A stretch of DNA of 61,050 nucleotides. Origin: Prochlorococcus sp. AG-363-O06. Its GTDB lineage: Bacteria; Cyanobacteriota; Cyanobacteriia; PCC-6307; Cyanobiaceae. The translations under genes were made by a program, and so were the position numbers. Shown here one piece after another: positions 11,628 through 19,311 of this stretch (positions are counted from its first letter, which is position 1; each line of letters starts with the position of its first letter). Below the pieces are notes generated by a model. It was not told the origin of the DNA. It ran no database searches and worked only from the letters and a program-made list of their open reading frames with translations. The stretch spans positions 1 through 61,050 of the forward strand of contig QCFY01000008.1 of the NCBI GenBank assembly GCA_003280085.1, in the 5' to 3' direction.

Positions 11628-12128
11628 ATGAACCAAACAACAACATGTCCAGTTCCTAAGAATCAAATACCAACATCAGAATTTGAGCAACTTAAGGATT
11701 CATGGTTTTTTTCATGGCCAACAAAAAAGAATAATTTCATAGATAAAGCTCTAGCAACAAGTTGGATACTTGCATTACCAATAGTAGCAACAATAGCAAG
11801 TGGCAGTTGGGAACTAAAAAATAATCCACTCAAACTTTTTGCTGTTTCACTGGTCATTAGCTTAACCAGTCCCCTATTGTTAACCATAAGACAATGGATG
11901 GGGTGGAGCTATATATCAGACAGGCTTCAATCTGAAAAAATTACATATGAAGAGTCTGGCTGGTATGATGGACAAATATGGGAAAAACCGATCGAAATAA
12001 GAGCCAAAGAATTACTTATTGCTCAATACGAAGTTAAACCTATTTTACAAAGGGTTCGATCAACCTCTAGAAATCTATTCTTTTTTTTTCTTATAAGCAT
12101 CTTGATCCTTATTTTAATTAGGCTTTAG
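11628..12128 (+). CDS. CGLD27-like (DUF1230) membrane protein
   Basis: A 166 aa protein that starts with the family pattern CPVPKNQIPTSEFEQLKDSW and WFFSWP, followed by two hydrophobic stretches (about residues 47-63 and 72-88), the conserved WMGWSYISDRLQSEKITYEE segment, YDGQIWEKP, and a third hydrophobic C-terminal helix. CGLD27 homologues occur in cyanobacteria, algae and plants; the Arabidopsis protein is linked to iron limitation and photosynthetic growth, but its biochemical role is not established. It follows rsfS by 17 bp and precedes the asparaginase by 6 bp on the same strand. Confidence 0.85.
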   Translation: MNQTTTCPVPKNQIPTSEFEQLKDSWFFSWPTKKNNFIDKALATSWILALPIVATIASGSWELKNNPLKLFAVSLVISLTSPLLLTIRQWMGWSYISDRLQSEKITYEESGWYDGQIWEKPIEIRAKELLIAQYEVKPILQRVRSTSRNLFFFFLISILILILIRL

Positions 12129-12134
12129 CTATCT

Positions 12135-13112
12135 ATGGAATTACCTAAACAAATGACAGAAATAAAAGAATACATAAATGATGGATATATAGTTAAGCTA
12201 ATCAGGGGGAAAAGTGTTGAATCTATTCATCGAGCAAATGCCGTAGTTTGCGATAATAAGGGAAGAGTACTTATGAAGTCTGGTAACCACATCCAAGAAA
12301 CATTTATCCGTTCGGCACTTAAGCCATTTCAAGCACTGCCTTTCTTAAGCAGTGGAACAGCGGAGAACATTAATTGCGGTGAAGAAGGAATTGCAATAGC
12401 CTGCGGATCGCATTCGGGAGATGTAAATCAAGCAAGGCAAGCCTTTCAAATCATGTGGAAGGCAGATGTTGATATTAATTATCTCAAGTGCCCTATTCCA
12501 CTTAGGGGAAATAGTCCACTCCAACACAATTGTTCTGGCAAACATGCAGCGTTTTTAGCTACTTGCAAGAAATTAAAATGGCCTTTAGAAAATTATCTAC
12601 ATTCAAAACATCCAATTCAAATTGAAATATTCAGAAGAGTGGCAGAATTTCTGAAAATACCAGCCGAGGAACTGGTAGCGGAATTTGATGACTGTGGTGC
12701 TCCGACTTTAAGGCTTCAATTGTCCCAAATGGCATTGCTATATGCACACTTAGCTAATTCCGAAACACCCGAGCTTGAACAAATAAGTCGCGCAATGATT
12801 AACCATCCTTATTTGGTGGGCGGCAAGAACCGATTTGATACGGAGTTAATGAAACGATCACATGGTCAACTAGTAAGTAAAAGTGGTGCAGAAGGGATTC
12901 AATGCATAAGTCGTTTAGGCAAAGGAATAGGAGTTGCCATAAAAGTTGAAGATGGATCAAAGCGAGCAAAACAGGCAGTTGCACTTAAGCTATTGAGTCA
13001 ACTCGATTGGATTACACCTACAAGCCTGCAAGAGCTTGAAGAAAAAGTCCTTAACTTAAATGATGGCCTTCGTCTAGAAGTCTCAGGCCAACTTAAATTT
13101 CAGGAAACATAA
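12135..13112 (+). CDS. Asparaginase II family amidohydrolase
   Basis: A 325 aa protein of the asparaginase II family (distinct from the E. coli AnsA/AnsB fold), predicted to hydrolyse L-asparagine to aspartate and ammonia. Typical segments are VKLIRGKSVESIHRANAVV near the N-terminus, ETFIRSALKPFQALPFL, the EEGIAIACGSHSGD motif, LQHNCSGKHAAFLATCK and DDCGAPTLRLQLSQMA, ending with KSGAEGIQCISRLGKGIGVA. It follows the CGLD27-like gene directly (6 bp) and is 46 bp upstream of the initiator tRNA. In an oligotroph it would serve nitrogen recycling; the exact substrate range is inferred from the family. Confidence 0.88.
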   Translation: MELPKQMTEIKEYINDGYIVKLIRGKSVESIHRANAVVCDNKGRVLMKSGNHIQETFIRSALKPFQALPFLSSGTAENINCGEEGIAIACGSHSGDVNQARQAFQIMWKADVDINYLKCPIPLRGNSPLQHNCSGKHAAFLATCKKLKWPLENYLHSKHPIQIEIFRRVAEFLKIPAEELVAEFDDCGAPTLRLQLSQMALLYAHLANSETPELEQISRAMINHPYLVGGKNRFDTELMKRSHGQLVSKSGAEGIQCISRLGKGIGVAIKVEDGSKRAKQAVALKLLSQLDWITPTSLQELEEKVLNLNDGLRLEVSGQLKFQET

Positions 13113-13158
13113 TTAATCCAACCAGAAGGATGGATTGAGATGTATGCTTATGTTTCAT

Positions 13159-13235
<77 letters not shown>

Positions 13236-13240
13236 AATAA

Positions 13241-13264
13241 AGTCCCTCATAAGAGGGACTTTTT
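13241..13264 (+). terminator. Intrinsic terminator after tRNA-Met
   Basis: Perfect 8 bp stem AGTCCCTC/GAGGGACT with a 4 nt loop (ATAA), followed by TTTT. It begins 5 bases after the tRNA CCA end and should end the tRNA transcript. Confidence 0.9.
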
Positions 13265-13352
13265 AATGTCTTTTGAAGAAGTGTCGATAAACACAAAATC
13301 TGTCGTAATGAATATTTATTCAACTAAGTTATAAACCAATAGATTGAAACCA

Positions 13353-13754
13353 ATGAAAATCAAAGGCATTTACCCAATACTTGCTATAGCAATGGTTTGT
13401 TCAAGTTGCAAATATGCAGAAAAACTAAGAGGAACCAAATTGAAATTCATTGTACCCAATAAGATAGAGAAGTTAGTTACCAAGCAAAAGACTGTCTTCA
13501 TCAAATGTGGTAAAGGTACTATAAAAAACTACACAGAAAAAGGATGGAAAATTATAAATAAAACCACTAGTGAAGTCCCATGTTCATGGAAGACTGAAAA
13601 ATCAAGAAGGGGATGCAACCCTAAAAAGGATAAAGGATGCTTGATAAATATCCCAGACAAAATGGGTACCGAGTCAATATACCTGTTGGAAAAACAGTTC
13701 CCAATAGGAAATGACGTTAAAGCTGAAAAAAATAAACAGTCAAAACCAAACTAA
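13353..13754 (+). CDS. Hypothetical secreted/lipoprotein-like protein
   Basis: A 133 aa protein not recognised. The N-terminus MKIKGIYPILAIAMVCSSCK is basic then hydrophobic and ends in a lipobox-like VCSSC, so it may be an exported lipoprotein. The mature part is lysine-rich with several cysteines (FIKCGKG, VPCSWK, RRGCNPKKDKGCLINIP). The frame opens with TTG at 13344, but the ATG at 13353 gives a cleaner signal sequence and is chosen. Its stop overlaps, tail to tail, the small gene on the other strand by 4 bp. No neighbour hints at a function. Confidence 0.6.
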   Translation: MKIKGIYPILAIAMVCSSCKYAEKLRGTKLKFIVPNKIEKLVTKQKTVFIKCGKGTIKNYTEKGWKIINKTTSEVPCSWKTEKSRRGCNPKKDKGCLINIPDKMGTESIYLLEKQFPIGNDVKAEKNKQSKPN

Positions 13755-13912
13755 ATTTGCTTAAATTCACTAGAAAGATCCTTACCTAAATTTGCGATTT
13801 CAACTGGATAAGCCTCAAGAGCAACAGCACAGGCCTCGGCGAGACGATAATTACCCTTAGCTTTCCAATCGGCCATAGCCTTCTCTAATAGTGATTTCCG
13901 CTCCTTGTCCAT
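13751..13912 (-). CDS. Small conserved-looking 53 aa protein
   Basis: Reading the minus strand from the ATG at 13912 gives an uninterrupted 53 aa protein, MDKERKSLLEKAMADWKAKG continuing NYRLAEACAVALEAYPVEIA and ending in SSEFKQI. It is highly helical with alternating charge and alanine, has no membrane segment, and looks like a genuine soluble small protein rather than noise. It converges on the 13353-13754 gene with a 4 bp tail overlap. The upstream sequence holds AGGAG as part of a small hairpin about 17-33 bases before the ATG. Function unknown. Confidence 0.6.
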   Translation of the reverse strand: MDKERKSLLEKAMADWKAKGNYRLAEACAVALEAYPVEIANLGKDLSSEFKQI

Positions 13913-14274
13913 GATTTTTTTTAGGAGAGGCGGACTCCTTTTATTTACTTACTACTGTTCTAATTCATAAACAGGTCGCCCGACCAGCAAAATTGACATT
14001 TGTTAAGAAAACCTTAAGGAACCGGTTTGGTTCTTGGCAGAAAAAGCTGGCCTCTGAAATATTCAAAGTGGTAATTAACAACCAGTGCTGGCAAAACTGC
14101 AATGTAGGTAATGTCAAATGGCTACTAATGCAATTGTGATGCTGGACTTAGCAATTTCACGGAGGTGTAATTGTATGTACATTAATCAATTGACCATAAA
14201 GCATAAAATATTACTAGTTTATAGTATTATTAAAGATTAATTGGATTGATTTAATTTAATATATTCTCATTGGC
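13913..14274. other. Intergenic stretch without a confident gene
   Basis: About 360 bp. It starts with a small hairpin (AGGAG at 13923, CTCCT about 12 bases later). A 42-codon frame beginning ATGGCTACTAATGCAATTGT near 14118 is open on the plus strand, but nothing about it supports translation beyond a purine-poor start. No RNA gene or repeat recognised. Confidence 0.4.
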
Positions 14275-14760
14275 TCAATCATCCTGCTTGTCGGATTCTG
14301 TAATTTCTATTGTATCATTTAGCAAGAGTGGATCATCATTTTGAGATTGATTTACCAATGAATCAGATTGATTTGTGTCGTTAATTATTGACTCAGTATC
14401 TTCTAAGGGGAATAAGGTAGATCCTGAGTTATCATCGATGTTGATCGATGTTACTTCTTTATTCATAATAGATGTCTTTGAGGCTTCATCAGGTTCAACA
14501 ATAGTCTCAGAAGTTAGGTCAATATCAGAGTTTTCATTAGTAGAAATATCATTTTCTAGCTCTTCTGCAGTTGCATAGCTTTGGAGTATATCATTTAATA
14601 ATTTAAAAAGACTTAATAGATTCTCGAAAAGATCCTTCAAGTTCAGATAAATTTTAGTTAGTATTGTCTTAATCTCTTTTGCCTTATCAGTTTTATTAAA
14701 ATAAAGAAATGCAGAAGGGACAGTTAATACAACAAGAAAAAAAAAGAGCAGACCAAACAT
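14275..14760 (-). CDS. Hypothetical membrane-anchored acidic protein
   Basis: A 161 aa protein not recognised. It opens with one hydrophobic helix (MFGLLFFFLVVLTVPSAFLY), continues with a basic amphipathic region (about residues 23-62) and ends in a long acidic, Ser/Thr/Asn-rich tail without aromatic residues, probably unstructured. This layout suggests a membrane anchor holding a disordered acidic tail. It is next to other orphan genes in an accessory region, and no operon partner is evident. Low-complexity composition means distant homology would be hard to judge. Confidence 0.55.
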   Translation of the reverse strand: MFGLLFFFLVVLTVPSAFLYFNKTDKAKEIKTILTKIYLNLKDLFENLLSLFKLLNDILQSYATAEELENDISTNENSDIDLTSETIVEPDEASKTSIMNKEVTSINIDDNSGSTLFPLEDTESIINDTNQSDSLVNQSQNDDPLLLNDTIEITESDKQDD

Positions 14761-14857
14761 TGCTGAATATACGAATAGATATAGAATGTCGTGGATTTTT
14801 TCTAAATCAAGTCTTTATAAGTAAATTGTTATTTGAATTAGCAGGAGCAAATACAGT

Positions 14858-15163
14858 TTATCTTTGCTTACTATTTAGCTTGCTTCGGTAGTGGGCTATG
14901 TAAAACCATCGCCAAGTAGGAATTGTGATTATTAGCCAAATCCAAACAATATAGAGATATAAGAGTCTCTGATTTTCTTCAGAACAGGACTTGATTGATA
15001 GTGATGTGTTTGGCTGATCTATATTTGGGGGAAGTCTTCTACAAAGCATTTCCCCGTGAGTACCAAGGAATCCTAATGTCATCAAGGTGGGGACGACGGA
15101 AATAATAAGAGAAATCCCTAAGTTACCCCATAAGATTGACTTATCTCGGAATTTATCAAGCAT
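14858..15163 (-). CDS. Hypothetical two-helix membrane protein
   Basis: A 101 aa protein not recognised. After a charged start (MLDKFRDKSILW) there is a first hydrophobic helix NLGISLIISVVPTLMTLGFL, a loop with two cysteines (GEMLCRRLPP and IKSCSEENQ), then a second helix LLYLYIVWIWLIITIPTWRW and a basic tail. A cysteine-bearing loop between two helices would face outside the cytoplasm if both ends are inside. It lies between an acidic membrane protein and the broken glycerate kinase on the same strand. Function unknown. Confidence 0.6.
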   Translation of the reverse strand: MLDKFRDKSILWGNLGISLIISVVPTLMTLGFLGTHGEMLCRRLPPNIDQPNTSLSIKSCSEENQRLLYLYIVWIWLIITIPTWRWFYIAHYRSKLNSKQR

Positions 15164-15270
15164 AAAATCAACTCTAGATATTAATAAATTAAGTCAGAAA
15201 GACCAAATACGCAAAAAAAAACATCCTTTAAGTAATTATACCTAGAATTTATTTCAAAGCTTAGAATTAT

Positions 15271-16278
15271 TTAGTTAGTCCTGATATAGGTGATTTGTCT
15301 AGATTCATTGAGACCTAAAATAACATTAGCGTTAATATAGTTATAGTCTTCCTGAGGAATTGAAACTTGAATCATACGTAGAAATGCTTCTAATTGACAA
15401 TCTTTTAAACAGCTACCTCTTGTAATCTCATATTCTTGCTCTTGCTCTGTTTTCCAAATACATGTTGAATTAAAGTCAAGAGCCTTAAGGTGCCATATCC
15501 GATCAAATAAATTCCATATAGGTAAATATTTGAGCAACTAAACCTGAACCTTCCTACGATATTCTATTTCAACAGGACTTAATGAAGGATTAAATATTGG
15601 ATAGGTTTCATTAGAATTTCTTTGAATATTACTAGAGGGCTGACAACCTAAAAACCATCCTTCAATCACTATGCCTTTGGGATTTGAAATACACCAACCT
15701 GACCTAGAACCTAAACCTCCTCTCAATGATTTATCAAAAGTTGGGTAATACAAGACGCCCTCTAATTGCCATTTTTGGATGACCTCCAAAATCATATCTA
15801 TAGAATGACTACCTGGAAGACCTCTAGGAACATTCCAGGGATTATCTGACATCACTTTATCTAAATAAGGATAGGGCAAGTAAAAATCATCTAATGAGAT
15901 TACTGTCAAAGGAAAACCTATTTGATTAGAAGCTGATGAAAGCCACTTGCCAATAGTTGTTTTACCGGATCCAGGCAAAGCGGAAATCCCAAAAATCGGC
16001 CTATGTTTACCAGATAATTTTAATCTCTCAACGTCACTTAGGAATGGTAAAGCGAACCCCCAGAACCAATCTAATTTGGCTTTTGATGGCCAAGTATCAT
16101 GAGCGAGTGATGAAAAAGGTAGTTTCGACCAATGATTTAACCACATTTTGTGATCATTCCAGTTTATCGAACGTAAGTAGTTTTCTAAATCTTCAATTGG
16201 AAACAAAAAATGGGAACTATATTTGCCAGACCAAGGGCTAGAAAAATTATTTAAACCCAATGTATGATTAGATTTCAT
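15271..16278 (-). pseudogene. D-glycerate 3-kinase interrupted by one in-frame TAG
   Basis: Glycerate 3-kinase of the plant/cyanobacterial (PRK-like) type phosphorylates glycerate at the end of photorespiratory glycolate salvage. The first 246 codons carry Walker A in SALPGSGKTTIGKWL near residue 100, ISLDDFYLPY and PRGLPGSHSIDM. A TAG stands at 15540-15538, directly followed in the same frame by 88 codons (15537-15271) that read like the conserved C-terminus: YLPIWNLFDRIWHLK, STCIWKTEQEQE and FLRMIQVSIPQ. Together with the amber codon this is 335 codons, a normal length. So either a recent nonsense mutation, a sequencing error, or readthrough. The ATG overlaps the stop of the upstream orphan gene as ATGA. 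Lack of decay after the TAG argues against an old pseudogene. Confidence 0.8.
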
Positions 16279-16502
16279 ATTAAATTACTAATAACAATAT
16301 ATCTGATTAATTGAGCATTGACTGCTTCAGACCAAGCCTTTGAGTGCAGATCGGAAGGTAAAATAGAAGTTCCTTGTTGTTTTTCAGTTATAAAACCTGG
16401 ATAAGGACCGTATTTTTCGTGTAGAACTCTACGAAGAGCAACTCGCTTTTTTGTTGATCCCGCCCTTAGGTACATTGATAATCTTATTGGCACATCCCAC
16501 AT
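16275..16502 (-). CDS. Hypothetical protein upstream of glycerate kinase
   Basis: A 75 aa basic protein not recognised, MWDVPIRLSMYLRAGSTKKR followed by VALRRVLHEKYGPYPGF. Its TGA overlaps the ATG of the glycerate kinase gene (ATGA), a classic coupling arrangement that supports real translation of both frames. No signal peptide or clear membrane helix is present. The role is unknown; context suggests co-expression with glycerate kinase. Confidence 0.6.
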   Translation of the reverse strand: MWDVPIRLSMYLRAGSTKKRVALRRVLHEKYGPYPGFITEKQQGTSILPSDLHSKAWSEAVNAQLIRYIVISNLI

Positions 16503-16567
16503 ATTAAATATTTACGGGCGTATTAAAATCCGCATGCTGGGGAATTGCGTTCACAAAGGATTTGGCA

Positions 16568-16735
16568 ATGAATTTAAGGATGCCTTGTAATTGGTGCCTT
16601 GAGATAGGACTTATATCAGAAGTATTTAGACATCCACCAAATACTAGAAAAGTCAAAATTGTTCAATGCGTATTTGACCATAAACTTAATTATGCAGTTA
16701 ATTCACCGAATGAAAGCCTCAAAAATGTGGTCTGA
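16568..16735 (+). CDS. Possible 55 aa orphan protein
   Basis: An open frame from ATG at 16568 encodes 55 residues: MNLRMPCNWCLEIGLISEVF, then RHPPNTRKVKIVQCVFDHKL. It has a CxxC pair and a mixed composition that looks more like protein than random AT-rich sequence. No family is recognised and no ribosome binding site is obvious. It sits in a region with an apparent gene remnant, so it may itself be a fragment. Confidence 0.3.
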   Translation: MNLRMPCNWCLEIGLISEVFRHPPNTRKVKIVQCVFDHKLNYAVNSPNESLKNVV

Positions 16736-16794
16736 GTTGGTCTACTCTTGAAAAGATTGATGGTGCCTCACTCTAAGGTCTTAAAAAAGAGCAA

Positions 16795-16911
16795 ATGTCA
16801 AAACTAGAAGTTCTTTCAAAAAGAGTTAGCGAGATCGAATAAGAGAGTATTGCCTTAGCTCAGCAATCAAACAACTACCCTATGAGTGACATGCAGAAGA
16901 AATTGCAGTAA
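16795..16911 (+). pseudogene. Possible remnant of a small coiled-coil-like gene
   Basis: From ATG at 16795 the plus strand reads MSKLEVLSKRVSEIE, a TAA at 16840, then in the same frame ESIALAQQSNNYPMSDMQKK and a TAA at 16909. The residues on both sides of the first stop fit one short helical protein, suggesting a small gene that lost its frame by a nonsense change. Weakly supported, since the frame is short. Confidence 0.3.
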
Positions 16912-17061
16912 AGAAACTTGCATCATGTGACCAACTGCAGAAATTCAAGTAATTCCACATCTACTGCAGATCAGGCTTACTAGTCCTGGGATTTGGATTT
17001 GCGAATATATCAGAGCAAGATTTGGGTAATGCTAGGTCTCAATAGTCTAATAGCAGCCAAG

Positions 17062-18009
17062 TCAGTCATCTAATCTTTTAAAGATTAATTTTTCACCCTT
17101 TGGACCGATATAGATTTTCTCATCAACCAATCCAGACTTGACAATTATTTGGCACAAAATCGATCCCTCTGGAACATCTGTAAGACAGTTAAGGTCTTTT
17201 ATATCATTCGGTACAAATTTAAATCTAGAGGTTGGTTCCTCGGAATCATTTGATGTATCCGTAAGATAAGCAAGTCTATCTAAGTTAGTAGAAGGCATTT
17301 CAGCTTTAGGTGAGTTCTGAAGTTCAGCTTTATTAAATGGCGTATCAGGATTATCAATCTTCTGAGATTTAACAAATTTCAAAGGCGTATAAGCTTTATC
17401 TGCTTTCTCATGGTCAACTACTTTTAATGGGTTGTTCGTAATTTCCGACTTATTTGATGCCTTTAGCTTGGCTACTGTTATAGGCTTAACGTCTATTTCA
17501 GGGTTATCTACTTGTATAGGAGTAGTTAGTTCTTCAGCAGTATCAACCTTTTCTCTTTTCCCCACTTCATCTGGCATATCAACGTTTTCAACGTTAGTAA
17601 CTACATCTCCCTTAGTTGTCAATGCTCGAATATGACAAGAATTATTTTCAAGTGAATCAGAGCAACCTTCTTTTGTAGGTAAGACTGTCAAAGAATCTGA
17701 AGACATAGCAATCATTTCATCTATTTTTTCTGAATCCGAGTCTGAGTCATAATCTGGTTTCGACTGCGTTAAGGCTGGAGCAACCCCGACAGAAAATGAT
17801 TTACAAATCGAATCAAAAAAAAGTTGAGATTCTCGATCAAGGATTTTGTATGTGTGGTCATAACGTTGTTTAAGATCCATCAATGAACTTAGGAAGGACA
17901 TTGGTTTATCTATGGAGTGCCCTAATATACCTAGGTTTAGAGAAGATCCTTTGGGTATTTCTACCAAAAACAAAGGCCTTGCGTTTTGTAGTGTGATTCC
18001 TTTGATCAA
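17062..18009 (-). CDS. Hypothetical acidic protein with degenerate repeats
   Basis: A 315 aa protein not recognised. The N-terminus has VEIPKGSSLNLGILGH and a short helical part; the C-terminus has DVPEGSILCQIIVKSGLVDE and KIYIGPKGEKLIFKRL, so both ends carry a similar PxGSxL turn. Between them lies a long acidic, Pro/Ser/Thr-rich linker with degenerate units of about 15 residues, for example NPLKVVDHEKADKAY then TPLKFVKSQKIDNPD then TPFNKAELQNSPKAEM. There is no signal peptide or membrane helix. The first start is TTG at 18009; an internal ATG at 17901 is a possible alternative. The layout (two small globular ends, disordered repetitive middle) suggests a scaffold or surface protein but this is inference. 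Confidence 0.55.
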   Translation of the reverse strand: MIKGITLQNARPLFLVEIPKGSSLNLGILGHSIDKPMSFLSSLMDLKQRYDHTYKILDRESQLFFDSICKSFSVGVAPALTQSKPDYDSDSDSEKIDEMIAMSSDSLTVLPTKEGCSDSLENNSCHIRALTTKGDVVTNVENVDMPDEVGKREKVDTAEELTTPIQVDNPEIDVKPITVAKLKASNKSEITNNPLKVVDHEKADKAYTPLKFVKSQKIDNPDTPFNKAELQNSPKAEMPSTNLDRLAYLTDTSNDSEEPTSRFKFVPNDIKDLNCLTDVPEGSILCQIIVKSGLVDEKIYIGPKGEKLIFKRLDD

Positions 18010-18478
18010 TAATGCCGAGAAATTAACCTATTAAGAATATGAAAATTCAATATAGGCAAACTAGTAAGGCTGATAGCAAATAAATCCAGGAATTAAGGTT
18101 GAATCGAGAACCACTAGCGACAACTAATAGTTGATTTAACAAGCAAGCAAGCTTTCAACAGTAATTTGAATGCCAAAGCAATCCCCTCTTTAATAGGTAA
18201 TAAAGCCACATTCTCAAGAGGCCCTTCAAAAACAACCACACCAATTACAGTACAGATAATTGGAATTTGAAATATGGATAAATTTTCGGAAGCTGTCAGA
18301 ATCCTTGATATAGATCTAAAACACATGAATTTGATGGCCACGCGGACATCAAAAAAGAAAGAGCAAGAGATTGATTCTTTAACGATAAACAACTTACTTT
18401 CAATTAGGCGTACTTAATACTTGTCATATATGTAATTATCCACTATTCTATAAATGTATCTCAAATCTATTTTTGGCC
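18010..18478. other. Intergenic region upstream of the AbrB-like gene
   Basis: About 470 bp between divergent genes. A 92-codon frame starting with TTG at 18392 on the minus strand is open but has no good start, no ribosome binding site and no recognisable family, so it is not called. The part just before the AbrB-like gene is very AT-rich and should contain its promoter; no box stands out with confidence. Confidence 0.4.
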
Positions 18479-18835
18479 ATGCTTACTGGTAAAGATTTAC
18501 TAGCCAAGGTGAAAGAACTTGGTGATGTAAGTAAATCAGACTTAGTAAAGTCTTGTGGTTATGTTTCCAAGAAGAAGGACGGTAGCGATCGTCTTAACTT
18601 CACTGCTTTCTATGAAGCACTGCTTGAAGCTAAAGGTGTCAACCTAGCTTCTGATGCAACTGCAGGCATAGGAAAAGGTGGTAGAAAGCTTAGCTATGTT
18701 GCAACTGTCCAAGGAAACGGCAACCTCCTCATTGGTAAGGCCTATACAGCTCTACTTGATCTAAAGCCTGGCGACAATTTCCAGATCAAGATGGGCCGTA
18801 AAGGTTTCCGTCTCGTACCAGAAGGAGAAGATTGA
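18479..18835 (+). CDS. cyAbrB transcriptional regulator
   Basis: A 118 aa cyanobacterial AbrB-like DNA-binding protein, a family of global regulators of carbon and nitrogen balance. The N-terminal half (LTGKDLLAKVKELGDVSKSD then CGYVSKKKDGSDRLNFTAFY and EALLEAKG) is the cyAbrB-specific region; the C-terminal half (ATVQGNGNLLIGKAYTALLD then LKPGDNFQIKMGRKGFRL) is the swapped-hairpin AbrB fold. A TTG two codons earlier keeps the frame open but the ATG at 18479 is the natural start. A strong terminator follows. It is transcribed alone and sits between the orphan-gene region and the glycosyltransferase genes. Confidence 0.92.
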   Translation: MLTGKDLLAKVKELGDVSKSDLVKSCGYVSKKKDGSDRLNFTAFYEALLEAKGVNLASDATAGIGKGGRKLSYVATVQGNGNLLIGKAYTALLDLKPGDNFQIKMGRKGFRLVPEGED

Positions 18836-18884
18836 AGAGTTAATTCTTATCAATCACTCGCAAGACCCAACCAGGTCATAGACA

Positions 18885-18918
18885 AAAAAACCAGGATGAA
18901 GTTCATCCTGGTTTTTTT
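18885..18918. terminator. Strong bidirectional intrinsic terminator
   Basis: A 9 bp perfect stem CCAGGATGA/TCATCCTGG with a 3 nt loop (AGT), flanked by A7 on the left and T7 on the right, so the stem can extend by A-U pairs and works on both strands. It lies 50 bp after the cyAbrB stop. Confidence 0.92.
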
Positions 18919-19311
18919 CTGCCTTTCTACCACTCACTCACCCAGACTGATTTATTACAGTCATACTCATAAACTGACACTTACAAGATTTTCTTAAATC
19001 GATTTTGACCGTAAATTCTCCTTTTTTATATAAAGACTGCCATAGCATTCACATCAATTATGAAATTTTTTTCTAATTGCTATTCCGTAACTAAATATTG
19101 AACGCATTAAAAATTGACGCGAAGTTGTTAAAAGAAATCAATGACTGTTCCTTCGTTTCCTAACTAAAGTTCTATTAAAACCCAAAACACGGTTTTTTAA
19201 TCCTAGAAAGAAAAACTACCCTAGATTTTGTTTTAAAAGGTTTTCCCAACCAATATAGAATAAAAATGACATCATAAACACTAGACATCAGATAAGAATA
19301 TAGAGAGAAGA
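18919..19311. other. Intergenic stretch, nothing recognised
   Basis: About 390 bp between the cyAbrB terminator and the end of the fucosyltransferase-like gene. Very AT-rich, with stops in all frames. No tRNA, repeat or clear hairpin recognised. Confidence 0.5.

Larger units (their letters stand above)
16503..17061. other. Low-coding stretch with apparent gene debris
   Basis: About 560 bp between two minus-strand orphan genes. It contains the possible 55 aa frame at 16568 and the interrupted small frame at 16795 described separately. No RNA gene, inverted repeat with a T tract, or direct repeat was recognised in the remainder. It looks like a decay zone in the accessory region. Confidence 0.4.

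Noticed and set aside
14118-14246. 42-codon frame starting MATNAIVMLDLAISRR
   Set aside because: No ribosome binding site and a basic, cysteine-laced tail that looks random; not strong enough to list as a gene.
18114-18392. 92-codon minus-strand frame upstream of the cyAbrB gene
   Set aside because: TTG start only, no ribosome binding site, odd hydrophobic composition and no family; more likely chance in AT-rich DNA.
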